From Flavobacterium succinicans LMG 10402 (GTDB lineage Bacteria > Bacteroidota > Bacteroidia > Flavobacteriales > Flavobacteriaceae): 64,000 bases of DNA. Of this stretch, positions 1 through 9,890 are shown in pieces. Location: the NCBI RefSeq assembly GCF_000611675.1, contig NZ_JATV01000005.1, forward strand, positions 1 through 64,000. The letters are read 5' to 3'. The number at the start of each line of letters is the position of its first letter. Positions within the stretch are counted from its first letter, which is position 1. Made by a program: the position numbers and the translations under genes. The notes under the pieces were generated by a model, which saw only the letters and a list, made by a program, of their open reading frames with translations, was not told the DNA's origin and ran no database searches.

Positions 1-581
1 CTAGTGATATGATCCAAAGTAATGATGCGAGTTCCTGAATTGATATGTGAGCCCGGCTCATTGAAACCAACGTGTCCCGTACGACCAATTCCTAACAATT
101 GAAAATCAAGGCCACCTGCGTTTTTTATGTTCATTTCGTAATCAATACAATATTGATTTAACTCCTCAATAGCAACCGTTCCATCAGGTACGTGAACATT
201 GTCTGGATGAATATCAATATGATTGAATAAATGTTGGTGCATAAAGAAATGATAACTTTGCTTGTTTTCTTTATTCATCGGATAGTACTCATCCAAATTG
301 AAAGTGATTACGTTCTTAAAGCTTAACCCTTCCTCTTTGTGCATACGAACCAATTCTTCGTAAACTTTGATAGGCGATGATCCAGTGGCCAATCCTAACA
401 CACAATTCTCATTGCTTTCTTGTTTTGAGCGAATCAAATCGGCTATTTCTTGAGCTACTATTTTTGAAGCTTCCACTGAATTTTTAAAAATCTCGTTGTG
501 GATTTTCTCAAATCGTGTTTCTTCGAATTTTCCTGCACTTTTGTAACTAATATCTGGCTTAATCTCTAAAGTGTTTTTCAT
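1..581 (-). CDS. nagB: Glucosamine-6-phosphate deaminase, N-terminal part (runs off left edge)
   Basis: The 193 visible codons encode the N-terminal part of a NagB-type isomerase/deaminase, which converts glucosamine 6-phosphate to fructose 6-phosphate and ammonia in the cytoplasm. Seen: the ATG at 579-581, the sugar-phosphate loop LATGSSP (residues 64-70), NLDEYY with the catalytic-base Asp97, and GRTGHVGFNEPG (167-178). His170 and Glu175 match the ring-opening His143/Glu148 of E. coli NagB, but the usual Asp141 equivalent is Thr168. In Bacteroidota nagB is often a long protein with an extra C-terminal LmbE/PIG-L-like domain; the cut at the edge prevents a check. The neighbouring SusCD, two-component pair and sugar transporter suggest amino-sugar catabolism. 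Confidence 0.93.
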   Translation of the reverse strand, partial: MKNTLEIKPDISYKSAGKFEETRFEKIHNEIFKNSVEASKIVAQEIADLIRSKQESNENCVLGLATGSSPIKVYEELVRMHKEEGLSFKNVITFNLDEYYPMNKENKQSYHFFMHQHLFNHIDIHPDNVHVPDGTVAIEELNQYCIDYEMNIKNAGGLDFQLLGIGRTGHVGFNEPGSHINSGTRIITLDHIT

Positions 582-995
582 TGTATTTAAATTTTAATTT
601 TTTTTATTTGACTAAATAGCTACTCATGATTTTTAAATAACATTCTTATATTTTCAAATCTTTAGCTTGTTAATTTATTTGATTTTATGCATTATAAAAC
701 CGTTTTAGTATAAATATACATCAAATGTAAACGTAATAGTTCTAGCAAAAAAATAAAAAAAACAAACGGCAAGAGTTTATATACCAACGACAATATTCAA
801 TCAATAACAGGTGTTTTTTATCAAAAAACAATAAAAAACCACTCCTTCATTAACTAAATCTTTATTGTTTTCATAATTAAATCTTAACAAAATGATTGAT
901 GAATCCTAATTATTACTAATTCAAGGTATTCAAGAATCGAATAAAAATGGAATAAGTAATTTTGAAATTACTTATTCCATTTATTTTATTTCCTA
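582..995. other. Gene-free spacer between nagB and the susD 3' end
   Basis: This 414-base AT-rich stretch must hold the nagB promoter on the minus strand, but I see no convincing TAnnTTTG box. It contains an inverted repeat at 811-842 (arms 811-821 and 831-842, one-base bulge) with a nested alternative hairpin (812-819 with 823-830). This could be a regulatory element or a weak terminator. The right end holds the susD terminator. No RNA gene or small ORF could be supported. Confidence 0.5.
945..982 (-). terminator. Rho-independent terminator of the susCD operon
   Basis: A perfect inverted repeat has arms 945-962 and 965-982, just beyond the stop codon of the SusD-like gene. Read on the minus strand the hairpin is followed by a run of T (complement of the A run at 943-947), as expected for an intrinsic terminator. 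Confidence 0.8.
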
Positions 996-2597
996 CTAGA
1001 AGTTTCCTCCAGTAGTATCCCACCATAATCTTGTGCCTCCTGTATCAGGTCCGCCTAATTTGGCTTCACCAGTAGCTACTCCAGCTTTATTTCCTGCAAT
1101 TTCAGATTGTACAAAATTAACTCTACGTACTCCAAATTCGGTTGTGATTTTTCCTGCACTTTTGTTTACAACAACAGGCAATAATTTTGGATATCCTGTT
1201 CTTCTGTATTCAGACCATGCTTCTTGACCTTCTGGGAAACCAGCAATCCATTTTTGTGTAATGATCTTTTGCAATTTCACTTCGTTTGTAGCTGCAGCAT
1301 CCCAAGCCACAGATACATTATTTACAGCAGTTCCATTGTTAGCTGCGTTTACAGGGTCCACATAATTAATTGGTAAACTTGCATTATCCGCAATGTAATT
1401 TGCTGCACCAGCAACTCCATGTTGTGCAAAAGATGCTGCAATACCTTGCTCATATAAACTTTGAGCAGTACCTCCCATGTTCCAACCTCTCAATGCTCCT
1501 TCTGCTTTCAAAAAGCAAACTTCCGCAAAAGACATCCAAACATAGACACTAGTTTTCCCAACTTTACCAACTCTTGAAAAATTAGTACGCAAATCTTTAC
1601 CTACTGCTTGATCTCCTGAAATCTCGATACCGTTTCTAATACCTTTGTATTGTCCTGGGTATTGAGTAGAAGTATCAAAGAAAATCGCTAATCTTGGATC
1701 TTTGTACCCTACTAACATGGATTCCATATCTGCAGACATATTTACATCGCCATAAACATTACTACAACCATAAATACCAGTAGTAAATCCGCTATCATAA
1801 GAAAAAGTATCCTCTTGACTTTTGAAAACACCATATTTTTGTGCTACCGCTTTTTCAGCTTCCGCTTTAGCTAAAGTTGGATTTTTTTTCACGATACGCA
1901 TTGCTAATCTCAAACGTAATGAATTAGCATACTTAGCCCATTTTGAATAATTTCCTCCATAAGAAGATTTATCCGAAGACACCAAAATAGATTTTTCTCC
2001 CGAATCTGCACTTTTAGACAATTCAGTTACAGCTTCATCTAATTCAGCAAACATTTGTTTGTACACTTCTTCTTGAGAATCGTACTCTTTCACAGCATCA
2101 GTAGTACTAAATTTAGAATAAACGATTGGACCATAAGTATCTGTAATTCTATGCATTGCCTGAACTTTCAAGACTAAAGACATAGCATAAATTTGATTGT
2201 ACTGTCCTTTCTTTTTTGTTAAGTTCTCTACTTTCAAAGCATTAGCCATTACTTCCGTATAGGCTTTTCCCCAAGCCCATCCGTTCCAACCATCGATCAA
2301 GTTGTAAGTAGAGTTATTTGAGCCACCAGCAAAACCTGTTGGAATGGCTGCATAACCTGACCACAAATCGGCTTGTAGGTTTTGTTGAATTTGATAACTC
2401 CAAATTGGATCGTGATTCCAAACATTATTGAACATCACTTTTATTGGTGCATTGATATTTCCAAAATCTTGGGCTAAAATTTCACCTGTAGCCCCTGCAG
2501 TATTAGAATTTAATTCGTCAAAATCTCCAGTACAACTTACTGTCATAGATAATAAACTAAAACATACAGCTGCTTTTTTTATTGTATTTAATTTCAT
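996..2597 (-). CDS. SusD/RagB-like nutrient-binding outer-membrane lipoprotein
   Basis: A 533-residue exported lipoprotein that should sit on the cell surface and hand ligand to its SusC partner. Seen: a basic N terminus, a hydrophobic stretch and the lipobox-like SMTVSC with Cys22, then FDELN near residue 30. The tail has AWSEYRRTGYPKLLP, typical of the SusD-like_2 group (PF12771) as I remember it. The helical TPR-like core is about residues 90-450. It starts 11 bases after the SusC stop, so the two are co-transcribed, and a strong terminator follows. The ligand is not shown by the sequence; the adjacent nagB and sugar transporter make an amino sugar or chitin oligosaccharide a reasonable guess. 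Confidence 0.9.
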   Translation of the reverse strand: MKLNTIKKAAVCFSLLSMTVSCTGDFDELNSNTAGATGEILAQDFGNINAPIKVMFNNVWNHDPIWSYQIQQNLQADLWSGYAAIPTGFAGGSNNSTYNLIDGWNGWAWGKAYTEVMANALKVENLTKKKGQYNQIYAMSLVLKVQAMHRITDTYGPIVYSKFSTTDAVKEYDSQEEVYKQMFAELDEAVTELSKSADSGEKSILVSSDKSSYGGNYSKWAKYANSLRLRLAMRIVKKNPTLAKAEAEKAVAQKYGVFKSQEDTFSYDSGFTTGIYGCSNVYGDVNMSADMESMLVGYKDPRLAIFFDTSTQYPGQYKGIRNGIEISGDQAVGKDLRTNFSRVGKVGKTSVYVWMSFAEVCFLKAEGALRGWNMGGTAQSLYEQGIAASFAQHGVAGAANYIADNASLPINYVDPVNAANNGTAVNNVSVAWDAAATNEVKLQKIITQKWIAGFPEGQEAWSEYRRTGYPKLLPVVVNKSAGKITTEFGVRRVNFVQSEIAGNKAGVATGEAKLGGPDTGGTRLWWDTTGGNF

Positions 2598-2608
2598 TGT
2601 TTTAGTAT

Positions 2609-5600
2609 TTAGAAAGTTACATTTAAATTTAATCCGATACTTCTAGTAGAAGGTAAGCCAAAAATATCTACCCCTTGAAGACCTTCTCCTGTACTTAATG
2701 CAATATTTGGATCAAATGGAGCATCTTTGTAGATAAAGAATAAATTTCTACCTACAACTGACATAGAAGCTGACTGTAAAAATGGTAAACTTTTCACGTT
2801 GAATGTATAACCAAGTGACAACTCTCTTACACTAATGTTTGTAGCATCATAAACATACTCTCCTAAAGCACCATTTCTACCTCCTACTTTTGCATAATAC
2901 TTCTCTGCAGCAATACTTGTTACTGGTGTTTTGCCATCAGCCGCAACTGCGTTCACTTTAACTCCTCCTGCATTTTTAGCATCACCAAAAGCTTTAGAAA
3001 CTCCAGCTTGATCATTTATTGCTTGAGTCATACTCAAAACATTACCTCCAAATCTTCCATCAACTAGAACATTTAATGTAAAGTTTCCAACTTTAAAGTT
3101 ATTAGCAAAACCTAACATAAAATCAGGATTAGCAATACCTACTTCTTTAAAATTCTGATCTACTTGTACATCACCATTGTTATCCAATAAAAGTCTTCCT
3201 TTATCATCTCTAACCGCGGTAAACGCTTCAATTACACCAAAAGGTCTTCCTTCAATTAATGAAAACTGATATCCATTACTACCTGGTAACGTTAAATTGA
3301 TTCTTCCACCTAACTCAGCAGGAATATTATTCACTTTATTAGTGTTTTTAGAGAAGTTAACTGTAGAATTCCAAGAAAATTTCTCTCCTTCGATAACTTT
3401 TCCAGTTAACACCACCTCAATACCTTTATTTTCAATACTTGCTGCATTAAAGGCATAATTAGCATAACCAAAAGGATTCGTTGCTGGTGCTGGAACTTGA
3501 ACGTATTGGTTTTTGGTGTCTGAATTATAGTAGGATATTTCAAAACCTAATCTATTATTAAACATTCTCCATTCAGTTCCTATTTCAAATTCTGATTTTA
3601 ACTCAGGTTTCAAAGAAGATCCTGGTCTTGGTCCTACTGAAGGAGCTATAACATTACCCGCAATTATGGTAGCAACTGGAGAAGTAACACCAACAGGAAT
3701 ATCGTTACCTACTTGAGCATAAGTAGCACGAACTTTACCGAAACTAATCCATTCTGGCATTTCGGTCATTTGAGAAATGATGCCAGTCAAACCAACTGAT
3801 GGGTAGAAAAATGACAAATTATCAGTATTTACAAGAGTAGATGACCAATCATTTCTGGCAGCAACATCTAAAAACAAATAATCTTTATAACCAAATGTAC
3901 TTGTTGCAAATATAGACTGAACCTCTCTTTCAGCTCCTCCTATTTGTTGGTTCAATTTATTGTTTACAAAATTTCCAAGTGTAAACCAGTTCGTATTTAC
4001 CAAACCTCCATTATTGATTCCTGAATTCAAAACAGTTGATTTGTTTGCTAATGTACTAGTAACACTAGTACCAAGTATTGCATTAAAAGTAAAGTCAGAA
4101 TTAAAAGCAGTATTAATTCTTGCTATAAAATCACCATATTTTTGTGAACTTTCATTATTAATGTTCACATAAGTTCCATTTCTATTAACCAAAATTTCAC
4201 TTGTTGTAGCATGCATTTTTTTATCAAACTCACTATTGATTTTATTATAACTAAATCTAGATGAAAGATTCAACCAATTGTTTACTTTGTAATCTAATGC
4301 AATAGATCCATTAAAGAAATTGTTGCTATCTATTGATTTTGCTTTATTAATTAACCAATATGGATTTTGAATGTATTCATTAATCACTGGATAATTTTGA
4401 GCATAAATATTTCTAACAGGATCAAAAACTTGATAGTTATTTTTCAAATTAGCAAAATCATTTCCAGCCCCTCTTGGTAATAAGTATGTCCCTAATAATG
4501 GATTAAAATACAACCCACTTATTGGTCGGTTTACAATTTCTTGAGTCGTATATTTAGCATCAACTGCTACTGTCAATTTGTTATCAAAAAACTTTCCAGT
4601 TTGTCTGATTCCAAAGTTATTTCTTTTCAAACTGTTTCCCGGCATAATACCATCTGCGGAAGTGTTGGCATAAGATAAATTAGTTGAAGCTACATCAGAT
4701 GCTGATGAAAAACTAACTGAAGAAATTTGAGTATTTCCAGTTTCAAAAAAATCTTTTACGTGATCTCTAGTTTTTTCTTTCTCTCCTTTAAAGTTGTAAT
4801 CATTTTGAAATTTAGGCAAATAAGCTGCCGTTTCAAAAAGTGTTACAGAAGAACCCGTTATGGTTGATTTTCCTTCTTTAGCTTTTTTAGAAGAAAGCAA
4901 GATTACACCATTTGCCCCTTGAGAGCCATACAATACTGATGCTGCTGCACCTTTCAAAACAGTCATTCCATCATAATCCTCAGGATTGATCAATGAAACA
5001 ACATCACCACCATCGCGGTTACCACCACTTAAATCACCAAAAGTTTCATTAGGCTGACTTGAAGACCCATTAAACAAAGGAATACCATCTATAACATATA
5101 AAGGTTGGTTATTACTTACAGAAGAGTTTCCACGGATCGCTACTTTGGTAGATCCACCAGTACCACCCGCACTTCTCGTAACGGCTACACCAGCAATTTT
5201 ACCTGCTATAGTATTGACAATACTTGCATCTTTTACTCTAGTAAACTCCTCTCCTTTTAGCTCTTGAGCAGCATAGGTGATTGATTTTTTAGATTTCTTG
5301 ATACCTAATGAAGTTACCACCACTTCAGTTAAAGCAGTAGTAGATTCAGCTTTTAACACGATATCGAGTGTTTCTTCGTCACCTACAACTACAGAATTCG
5401 ACTCATATCCTAAATAAGATATTACTAATGTTTTACCTTTGCTTACTTTGATGGTAAAAGATCCATCAAAATCAGTAGAGGAACCGTTTGATTCTCCCTG
5501 CACTTTAACATTTGCGGATGGAATTGGAGCTCCACTGCGGTCCACTACCTTTCCTTTGACTGTTTTTACTTGCGCGAGTACCAATTGCGAAGTAAAAATC

Positions 5601-5629
5601 AGCATAACGATTACTAAAATTTTTTTCAT
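2609..5629 (-). CDS. SusC/RagA family TonB-linked outer-membrane porin
   Basis: A 1006-residue TonB-dependent transporter. Seen in order: a signal peptide (about 1-19), a carboxypeptidase-D regulatory-like domain (about 20-105, [18 protein letters not shown]), the plug (about 115-250, with [11 protein letters not shown] and YVIDGIPLF), and a long beta-barrel ending in aromatic LNLNVTF. The length is usual for SusC proteins. It works with the downstream SusD-like lipoprotein to import a bound glycan or peptide, powered by TonB. It is transcribed divergently from the sensor kinase at 5891, with a 12-base palindrome midway between the two starts, which suggests the two-component pair may control it. 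Confidence 0.93.
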   Translation of the reverse strand: MKKILVIVMLIFTSQLVLAQVKTVKGKVVDRSGAPIPSANVKVQGESNGSSTDFDGSFTIKVSKGKTLVISYLGYESNSVVVGDEETLDIVLKAESTTALTEVVVTSLGIKKSKKSITYAAQELKGEEFTRVKDASIVNTIAGKIAGVAVTRSAGGTGGSTKVAIRGNSSVSNNQPLYVIDGIPLFNGSSSQPNETFGDLSGGNRDGGDVVSLINPEDYDGMTVLKGAAASVLYGSQGANGVILLSSKKAKEGKSTITGSSVTLFETAAYLPKFQNDYNFKGEKEKTRDHVKDFFETGNTQISSVSFSSASDVASTNLSYANTSADGIMPGNSLKRNNFGIRQTGKFFDNKLTVAVDAKYTTQEIVNRPISGLYFNPLLGTYLLPRGAGNDFANLKNNYQVFDPVRNIYAQNYPVINEYIQNPYWLINKAKSIDSNNFFNGSIALDYKVNNWLNLSSRFSYNKINSEFDKKMHATTSEILVNRNGTYVNINNESSQKYGDFIARINTAFNSDFTFNAILGTSVTSTLANKSTVLNSGINNGGLVNTNWFTLGNFVNNKLNQQIGGAEREVQSIFATSTFGYKDYLFLDVAARNDWSSTLVNTDNLSFFYPSVGLTGIISQMTEMPEWISFGKVRATYAQVGNDIPVGVTSPVATIIAGNVIAPSVGPRPGSSLKPELKSEFEIGTEWRMFNNRLGFEISYYNSDTKNQYVQVPAPATNPFGYANYAFNAASIENKGIEVVLTGKVIEGEKFSWNSTVNFSKNTNKVNNIPAELGGRINLTLPGSNGYQFSLIEGRPFGVIEAFTAVRDDKGRLLLDNNGDVQVDQNFKEVGIANPDFMLGFANNFKVGNFTLNVLVDGRFGGNVLSMTQAINDQAGVSKAFGDAKNAGGVKVNAVAADGKTPVTSIAAEKYYAKVGGRNGALGEYVYDATNISVRELSLGYTFNVKSLPFLQSASMSVVGRNLFFIYKDAPFDPNIALSTGEGLQGVDIFGLPSTRSIGLNLNVTF

Positions 5630-5754
5630 TTTTTTAAATGTATTTGTTAGTTATGGTGTAAATCTATTCTTAAGGTTTTGTTAAAAAAAATAAATTATAC
5701 GAACGGATCTTTTTTTTAAACCAACAGCATTTTTTTTTCAATAATACGCGAAAC

Positions 5755-5766
5755 GAAAACGTTTTC
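5755..5766. promoter_or_regulatory. 12-bp palindrome in a divergent promoter region (possible operator)
   Basis: The sequence GAAAACGTTTTC is perfectly self-complementary. It lies about 125 bases from both the susC start (minus strand) and the sensor-kinase start (plus strand). It resembles LacI-type operators in form. There is no direct evidence that any protein binds it. No clear TAnnTTTG promoter box was found in the 261-base spacer. Confidence 0.3.
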
Positions 5767-5890
5767 TTAACTAAAGATTCTCATCAAAAAACATCATACC
5801 TTACTTTTTACATAGAAAAAAAAGGTTTTTAACAACAAAATGAGTATTGTTGCAAAATATAAATAGCTCCAAAATAATAAACAACATATA

Positions 5891-6943
5891 ATGAATAGAA
5901 TAAAAAACTTAACATTTGACATAAAAATAAAAAACCATTTTTGGTTTTGGGGCATCTATTTTCTACTTAATTTTTTACGCTGGGGCGCCTACTTTAATGA
6001 TTATGAATATTCGTTTAAGTCAAATGTTATAGAATTTGCTTTACACATTCCGCTGGTTTATTTCAATTTGTTTTTGTTGGTCCCGAGATATGTTTTAAAA
6101 TCAAAATATTGGCATTATACACTTTCTCTCATCCTTTCTTTGGCAGTCATTTATATCCTAAAAACAGGACTAACCTATTTTTTAATTTCTAAAAATATAT
6201 GGCCGGAAGCAAATCGAGATTACGAAGCTTTTGAAATCAATCATATTATTGCTGTTTGCATTGGTGAATTGTATGTGCTAGCCATGGCATCGTCAGTTTA
6301 CTTGACGCTTACTTGGCTCAAAGAAAGAGAACGAAATAGAATTCTTGAGGAAAATCAATTTAAAATAAAACTCAAATACTTAAAAACTCAAATTCAACCT
6401 CATTTTTTCTTCAATACGCTAAACAATCTTTACGCACTTTCCCTAGAATCTTCGGACAAAGTGCCCAATGTTATCATAAAATTATCCCAATTAATGGAAT
6501 ATGTTTTGTACGATATTGAAGGCACCAAATTTGTTCCTCTAATAAAGGAGCTCGATTATATTCAAAATTATATCGAAATAGAAAAACTACGTTTTGAAAA
6601 CGTACAAGTATATATCAATCTAGAAAACAATATAGAAAACGTCTTTGTCCCTCCGTTACTTTTGATTAATTTAATCGAAAACGCATTCAAACATGGTGGC
6701 GCCAATAATACTGACTTAAAAATTAAAATCAATTTCAAAATTATCAATGGAAATATGCTAGATTTTGAAATAATAAATAATTTTGTACATTCACAAAACG
6801 AAAACCATAAACACGGCATTGGTCTAACCAATACTAAAGAAAGATTGGAGTTGATTTTTAAAAACAAATATCAATTAAATCATCAAATCAAGTTTAATTT
6901 TTTTATAATTCGTTTACAAATTCCCATAAGCAATGAAGATTAA
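5891..6943 (+). CDS. LytS-like sensor histidine kinase (His_kinase family)
   Basis: A 350-residue membrane kinase. The first ~145 residues contain about four hydrophobic segments (roughly 17-35, 47-66, 75-100, 117-141) with little periplasmic loop. A short linker then leads to the phospho-acceptor region QIQPHFFFNTLNNL with His171, and to an ATP-binding domain with NLIENAFKHG (about 262-271) and a glycine-rich HGIGLTNTKERL. This is the PF06580 type that pairs with LytTR regulators, and the partner starts 11 bases inside the end of this gene. The input signal is unknown; location next to susC, susD, a sugar transporter and nagB suggests sensing of carbohydrate uptake. Confidence 0.92.
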   Translation: MNRIKNLTFDIKIKNHFWFWGIYFLLNFLRWGAYFNDYEYSFKSNVIEFALHIPLVYFNLFLLVPRYVLKSKYWHYTLSLILSLAVIYILKTGLTYFLISKNIWPEANRDYEAFEINHIIAVCIGELYVLAMASSVYLTLTWLKERERNRILEENQFKIKLKYLKTQIQPHFFFNTLNNLYALSLESSDKVPNVIIKLSQLMEYVLYDIEGTKFVPLIKELDYIQNYIEIEKLRFENVQVYINLENNIENVFVPPLLLINLIENAFKHGGANNTDLKIKINFKIINGNMLDFEIINNFVHSQNENHKHGIGLTNTKERLELIFKNKYQLNHQIKFNFFIIRLQIPISNED

Positions 6944-7640
6944 GTGTGTATTGATTGATGATGAACCATTAGCTAGTAAAGTAATACAAAACTACTTTGA
7001 AAACTTTCCCGAATTCGAAATCGTAAAAACATTTACCAATCCTATTGAAGCATTAGATTTCATAAACAATACTACCATTGATGCGCTTTTTCTAGACATC
7101 AACATGCCATTAATGTCAGGGTTTGAATTGATCCATTTGTATCATAATAAAAAAAATACAAAAATCATCATCACTTCAGCCTTTAGAGAGTTTGCTGCAG
7201 AAAGTTATGATTTAGATGTATTAGATTACCTAGTTAAACCCATTCCACTGCCAAGATTCATCAAATGCCTTTCGAAAATAACCAATGAATTTCAAAATAA
7301 AAACAGCCCAAAACATGACAACCATCGGGTTGAACCTCATATTTTTATCAAAGTAGATAAAAAAATGGTAAAAGTAAATATTGATGAAATTCTATTCGTT
7401 GAAGGCATGAAAGAATACATCAAGGTAGTTACCCAAGAAAAAACGTACATTACCCACAAATCACTCTCTTCACTAACTGATGAACTTCCAGAAGAGCGAT
7501 TTATGCGTATTCATAAATCGTTCACAATTGCCATTGACAAAGTCAAAACACTTGAAGGCAATCGTATTCAAATTACTTCTTACACCATCCCAATTGGAAG
7601 AAACTTTAGCAAAGAAGTGAAAAATAGAATATTGGAATAA
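6933..7640 (+). CDS. LytTR-family DNA-binding response regulator
   Basis: A 235-residue two-component regulator. The receiver domain (1 to about 120) shows the acidic pair in DDEP (9-12), the phosphorylation site Asp55 in FLDINMP, and Lys102 in LVKP. A LytTR DNA-binding domain follows (about 135-235; FVEGMKEYIKVV, FMRIHKSF, IPIGRNF). It overlaps the kinase gene by 11 bases, so the two are translationally coupled and form one system. Likely targets are the divergent susCD genes and the transporter downstream, but no binding repeats were recognised. Confidence 0.93.
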   Translation: MKIKCVLIDDEPLASKVIQNYFENFPEFEIVKTFTNPIEALDFINNTTIDALFLDINMPLMSGFELIHLYHNKKNTKIIITSAFREFAAESYDLDVLDYLVKPIPLPRFIKCLSKITNEFQNKNSPKHDNHRVEPHIFIKVDKKMVKVNIDEILFVEGMKEYIKVVTQEKTYITHKSLSSLTDELPEERFMRIHKSFTIAIDKVKTLEGNRIQITSYTIPIGRNFSKEVKNRILE

Positions 7641-7829
7641 ACCACCATCATTTGTGATCTACCTGCTCCTATTTTAATTGGTTTAACCAAAGAAAATACG
7701 TGTTATTGAAGAAAAAAGGTAGTTCATTTAAAAAAATGTAAAAAATAACCAAAAAATTTTTTTTTCGAAATCGTAAGAGATATATTTACGTCTAATACTT
7801 TGTTTAATTAAAAATAAAAATAAATACCT

Positions 7830-9089
7830 ATGTCTAAGAATAAAAGTTATTTACTACCCATTGCAATGATGTTCTTTTTGTTTTTCATCATATCCTTTGT
7901 TACAGGCCTTCAAAACCCAATGGGAGGCATCTTAAAAGAACAATTTACTTTAAGTAATTTCGAATCCCAATTAGCCAATATGGCGGTTTTCCTTGCTTAT
8001 CTTTTTATGGGAATACCCGCTGGTAAAATGATCGAAAAATTAGGGTATAAAAAGTCAGCGTTAATCTCATTAGTTATTGGATTTTCTGGTGTTTTAATTT
8101 TGTTTCTTGCTGGAAAAATAGAATCTTTCAATTTTTATTTATTTGGAGCATTTGTTTCAGGGTTTTCAATGTGTATCTTAAATGCAGTTGTAAATCCAAT
8201 GCTATCCATTTTAGGTGACGAAAAAGGAGCCAATTCAAGACTTAACTTTGGAGGCGCACTAAACTCTTTAGGAGGAACATTAGCGCCAATTTTAGGAGGT
8301 GTGGTGGTTGGAAACATCCTTTCGCCAAAAATCTCCGATGCAAATCCTTTGTTATTTATGGCAATGGGAATTTTTGCTTTGGTATTCTTGGTTTTGTATA
8401 GCGTACAAATTCCAGAACCAGAAATTTCTGTTGCTGAAAAAGGAAATGAAAAAAATAGCCCTTTATCGTTTACGCACTTCAAAATGGGGTTAATTGCTAT
8501 TTTCTTATACGTTGGAGTAGAAGTTTCGATCTCAAATACCACTTTGAATTACTTAATCAATGATCTGAAATTTGATAAAGGTGTTGCAGGATCTATTGTA
8601 GGATCTTATTGGTTACTTATGCTTGTAGGTCGTTTACTTGGAGGTGTTTTGGGTAAAAAATTCTCTAGTAAACAAATGTTGGTAACTGTATCTTCAGTAG
8701 CACTGCTTTTTGTGGTTTCCTCAATACTTATGGGTACAGGTACCTCTGCGTACATGCCTGCCTTTTCTGGCGAAACTTTATCTTTTAGTATGACTCAAGT
8801 TCCATTAAGTATTTTGCTTTTGGTACTTTGCGGATTATGCCTATCGGTTATGTGGCCTGGAATCTTCAATCTAGCCACTTCAGGTTTAGGAAAATACACA
8901 GCCCAAGGTTCTGGATTTTTTATGACAATGGTATTTGGTGGTGGTATTATTCCATTAGTACAAGCCTACGCAGTAGATGTTACAGGAAGTTTTCCTTCTA
9001 GCTACTGGATTGTTGTTTTAAGTTTAGTTTATATCTTATATTTTGCAGTTTCTGGATGCAAAAACATCAACAAAGATATTCCGGTTTAA
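7830..9089 (+). CDS. Sugar MFS transporter, FucP/NagP type
   Basis: A 419-residue inner-membrane protein with about 12 hydrophobic segments. The start LPIAMMFFLFFIISFVTG, LQNPMGGILKEQF and FVSGFSMCILNAVVNPM are typical of the fucose/glucose/galactose:H+ symporter family. Homologues in marine bacteria and flavobacteria take up N-acetylglucosamine (NagP); whether this one does is inferred from nagB at the other end of the block. It begins 189 bases after the response regulator and ends at a strong terminator shared with apt. Confidence 0.88.
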   Translation: MSKNKSYLLPIAMMFFLFFIISFVTGLQNPMGGILKEQFTLSNFESQLANMAVFLAYLFMGIPAGKMIEKLGYKKSALISLVIGFSGVLILFLAGKIESFNFYLFGAFVSGFSMCILNAVVNPMLSILGDEKGANSRLNFGGALNSLGGTLAPILGGVVVGNILSPKISDANPLLFMAMGIFALVFLVLYSVQIPEPEISVAEKGNEKNSPLSFTHFKMGLIAIFLYVGVEVSISNTTLNYLINDLKFDKGVAGSIVGSYWLLMLVGRLLGGVLGKKFSSKQMLVTVSSVALLFVVSSILMGTGTSAYMPAFSGETLSFSMTQVPLSILLLVLCGLCLSVMWPGIFNLATSGLGKYTAQGSGFFMTMVFGGGIIPLVQAYAVDVTGSFPSSYWIVVLSLVYILYFAVSGCKNINKDIPV

Positions 9090-9130
9090 AATTGATTGTA
9101 CTAAGCGAAAAGTACATTACACTAAAAACT

Positions 9131-9165
9131 AAAAGAGCTCGAAAAAATTTCGAGCTCTTTTTTTT
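9131..9165. terminator. Bidirectional Rho-independent terminator
   Basis: Arms AAAAGAGCTCGAAA (9131-9144) and its exact complement (9148-9161) form a 14-bp stem. T runs follow on the plus strand and A runs precede it. It lies between the convergent transporter and apt genes and can serve both. Confidence 0.9.
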
Positions 9166-9186
9166 ATAAAATATTCTAACAGTATT

Positions 9187-9693
9187 CTAATAGACCACTG
9201 GAGCAAAAACGGGGCGATCTCCTAATTTATCTCTTCCATTCAAGAAAGTCAATTCCATTATAAAGTTACACTGTACAATAGTACCGCCTAATCTTTCGAC
9301 CAATTCACAAACCGCCTTAGCAGTGCCTCCTGTGGCCAAAACATCATCATGTATCAAAACCCTATCACCAGGCTGAATGGCGTCAGTATGGATCTCTAAT
9401 GTATCCGTTCCATATTCCAAGTCATAAGAAGCCGAAATCGTATCAAAAGGCAGTTTATTGGGTTTACGAACCGGAACAAAACCAGCATTTAACTCTTGAG
9501 CAATTAAAGTACCAAAAAAGAAACCTCTACTTTCAACACCAACTACTTTATTTATTGCCTGATCTTTTAATGCCGCAACCAACACATCAAGGCATTTTTT
9601 ACGAGCAATTGGATCAATTAACAACGGAGTTATGTCTTTAAATGAAATTCCTTCTTTTGGAAAGTCCTGAATATCACGAATATACTTTTTCAT
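9187..9693 (-). CDS. apt: Adenine phosphoribosyltransferase
   Basis: A 168-residue purine-salvage enzyme that makes AMP from adenine and PRPP in the cytoplasm. Seen: the N-terminal FPKEGISFKDITPLL, the adenine-side VGVESRGFFFG, and the PRPP-binding loop VLIHDDVLATGGTA (about 110-123). The length is normal for the family. It is a single gene facing the sugar transporter, with the tRNA-Arg gene transcribed away from it upstream. Confidence 0.96.
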   Translation of the reverse strand: MKKYIRDIQDFPKEGISFKDITPLLIDPIARKKCLDVLVAALKDQAINKVVGVESRGFFFGTLIAQELNAGFVPVRKPNKLPFDTISASYDLEYGTDTLEIHTDAIQPGDRVLIHDDVLATGGTAKAVCELVERLGGTIVQCNFIMELTFLNGRDKLGDRPVFAPVVY

Positions 9694-9727
9694 CGTATTT
9701 TTTTTTAATTTTTATACAAATTCATGC

Positions 9728-9757
9728 TTGCAATTTACACATTTATTCTTATATTTG
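9728..9757 (+). promoter_or_regulatory. Promoter of tRNA-Arg
   Basis: TTG at 9728-9730 and TATATTTG at 9750-9757 are 19 bases apart and match the Bacteroidota -33/-7 pattern exactly. The tRNA begins 56 bases after the -7 box. Confidence 0.75.
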
Positions 9758-9812
9758 CACCCGCAATCAGGTCATCAATCAAACATGATTAAATGACTAA
9801 AATGATTCAAAA

Positions 9813-9886
9813 GGCCTCGTGGCGCAACTGAATAGCGCATCTGATTACGGCTCAGAAGGTTACTGGTTTGAATCCAGTCGAGGTCA
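9813..9886 (+). tRNA. tRNA-Arg (anticodon ACG)
   Basis: A 74-base cloverleaf can be folded by hand. The acceptor stem is GGCCTCG with CGAGGTC (one G-U pair). The anticodon stem TCTGA/TCAGA encloses loop TTACGGC, giving anticodon ACG. The T arm is ACTGG-TTTGAAT-CCAGT and the discriminator is A. The 3' CCA is not encoded. A34 is expected to be converted to inosine, reading CGT, CGC and CGA. Confidence 0.96.
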
Positions 9887-9890
9887 CTAA

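Noticed and set aside
738-752. The 15-mer AGTTCTAGCAAAAAA occurs here and again at 59321-59335, both near gene starts.
   Set aside because: In 64 kb of AT-rich DNA a few shared 15-mers are expected by chance, and there is no larger similarity around them.
6592-6606. Palindrome ACGTTTT-G-AAAACGT, similar to the one at 5755-5766.
   Set aside because: It lies inside the kinase coding sequence and encodes ordinary residues; I consider it chance.
7678-7690. Short inverted repeat TTGGTT-T-AACCAA after the response regulator.
   Set aside because: The stem is only 6 bp and no T run follows, so I could not support a terminator or operator.
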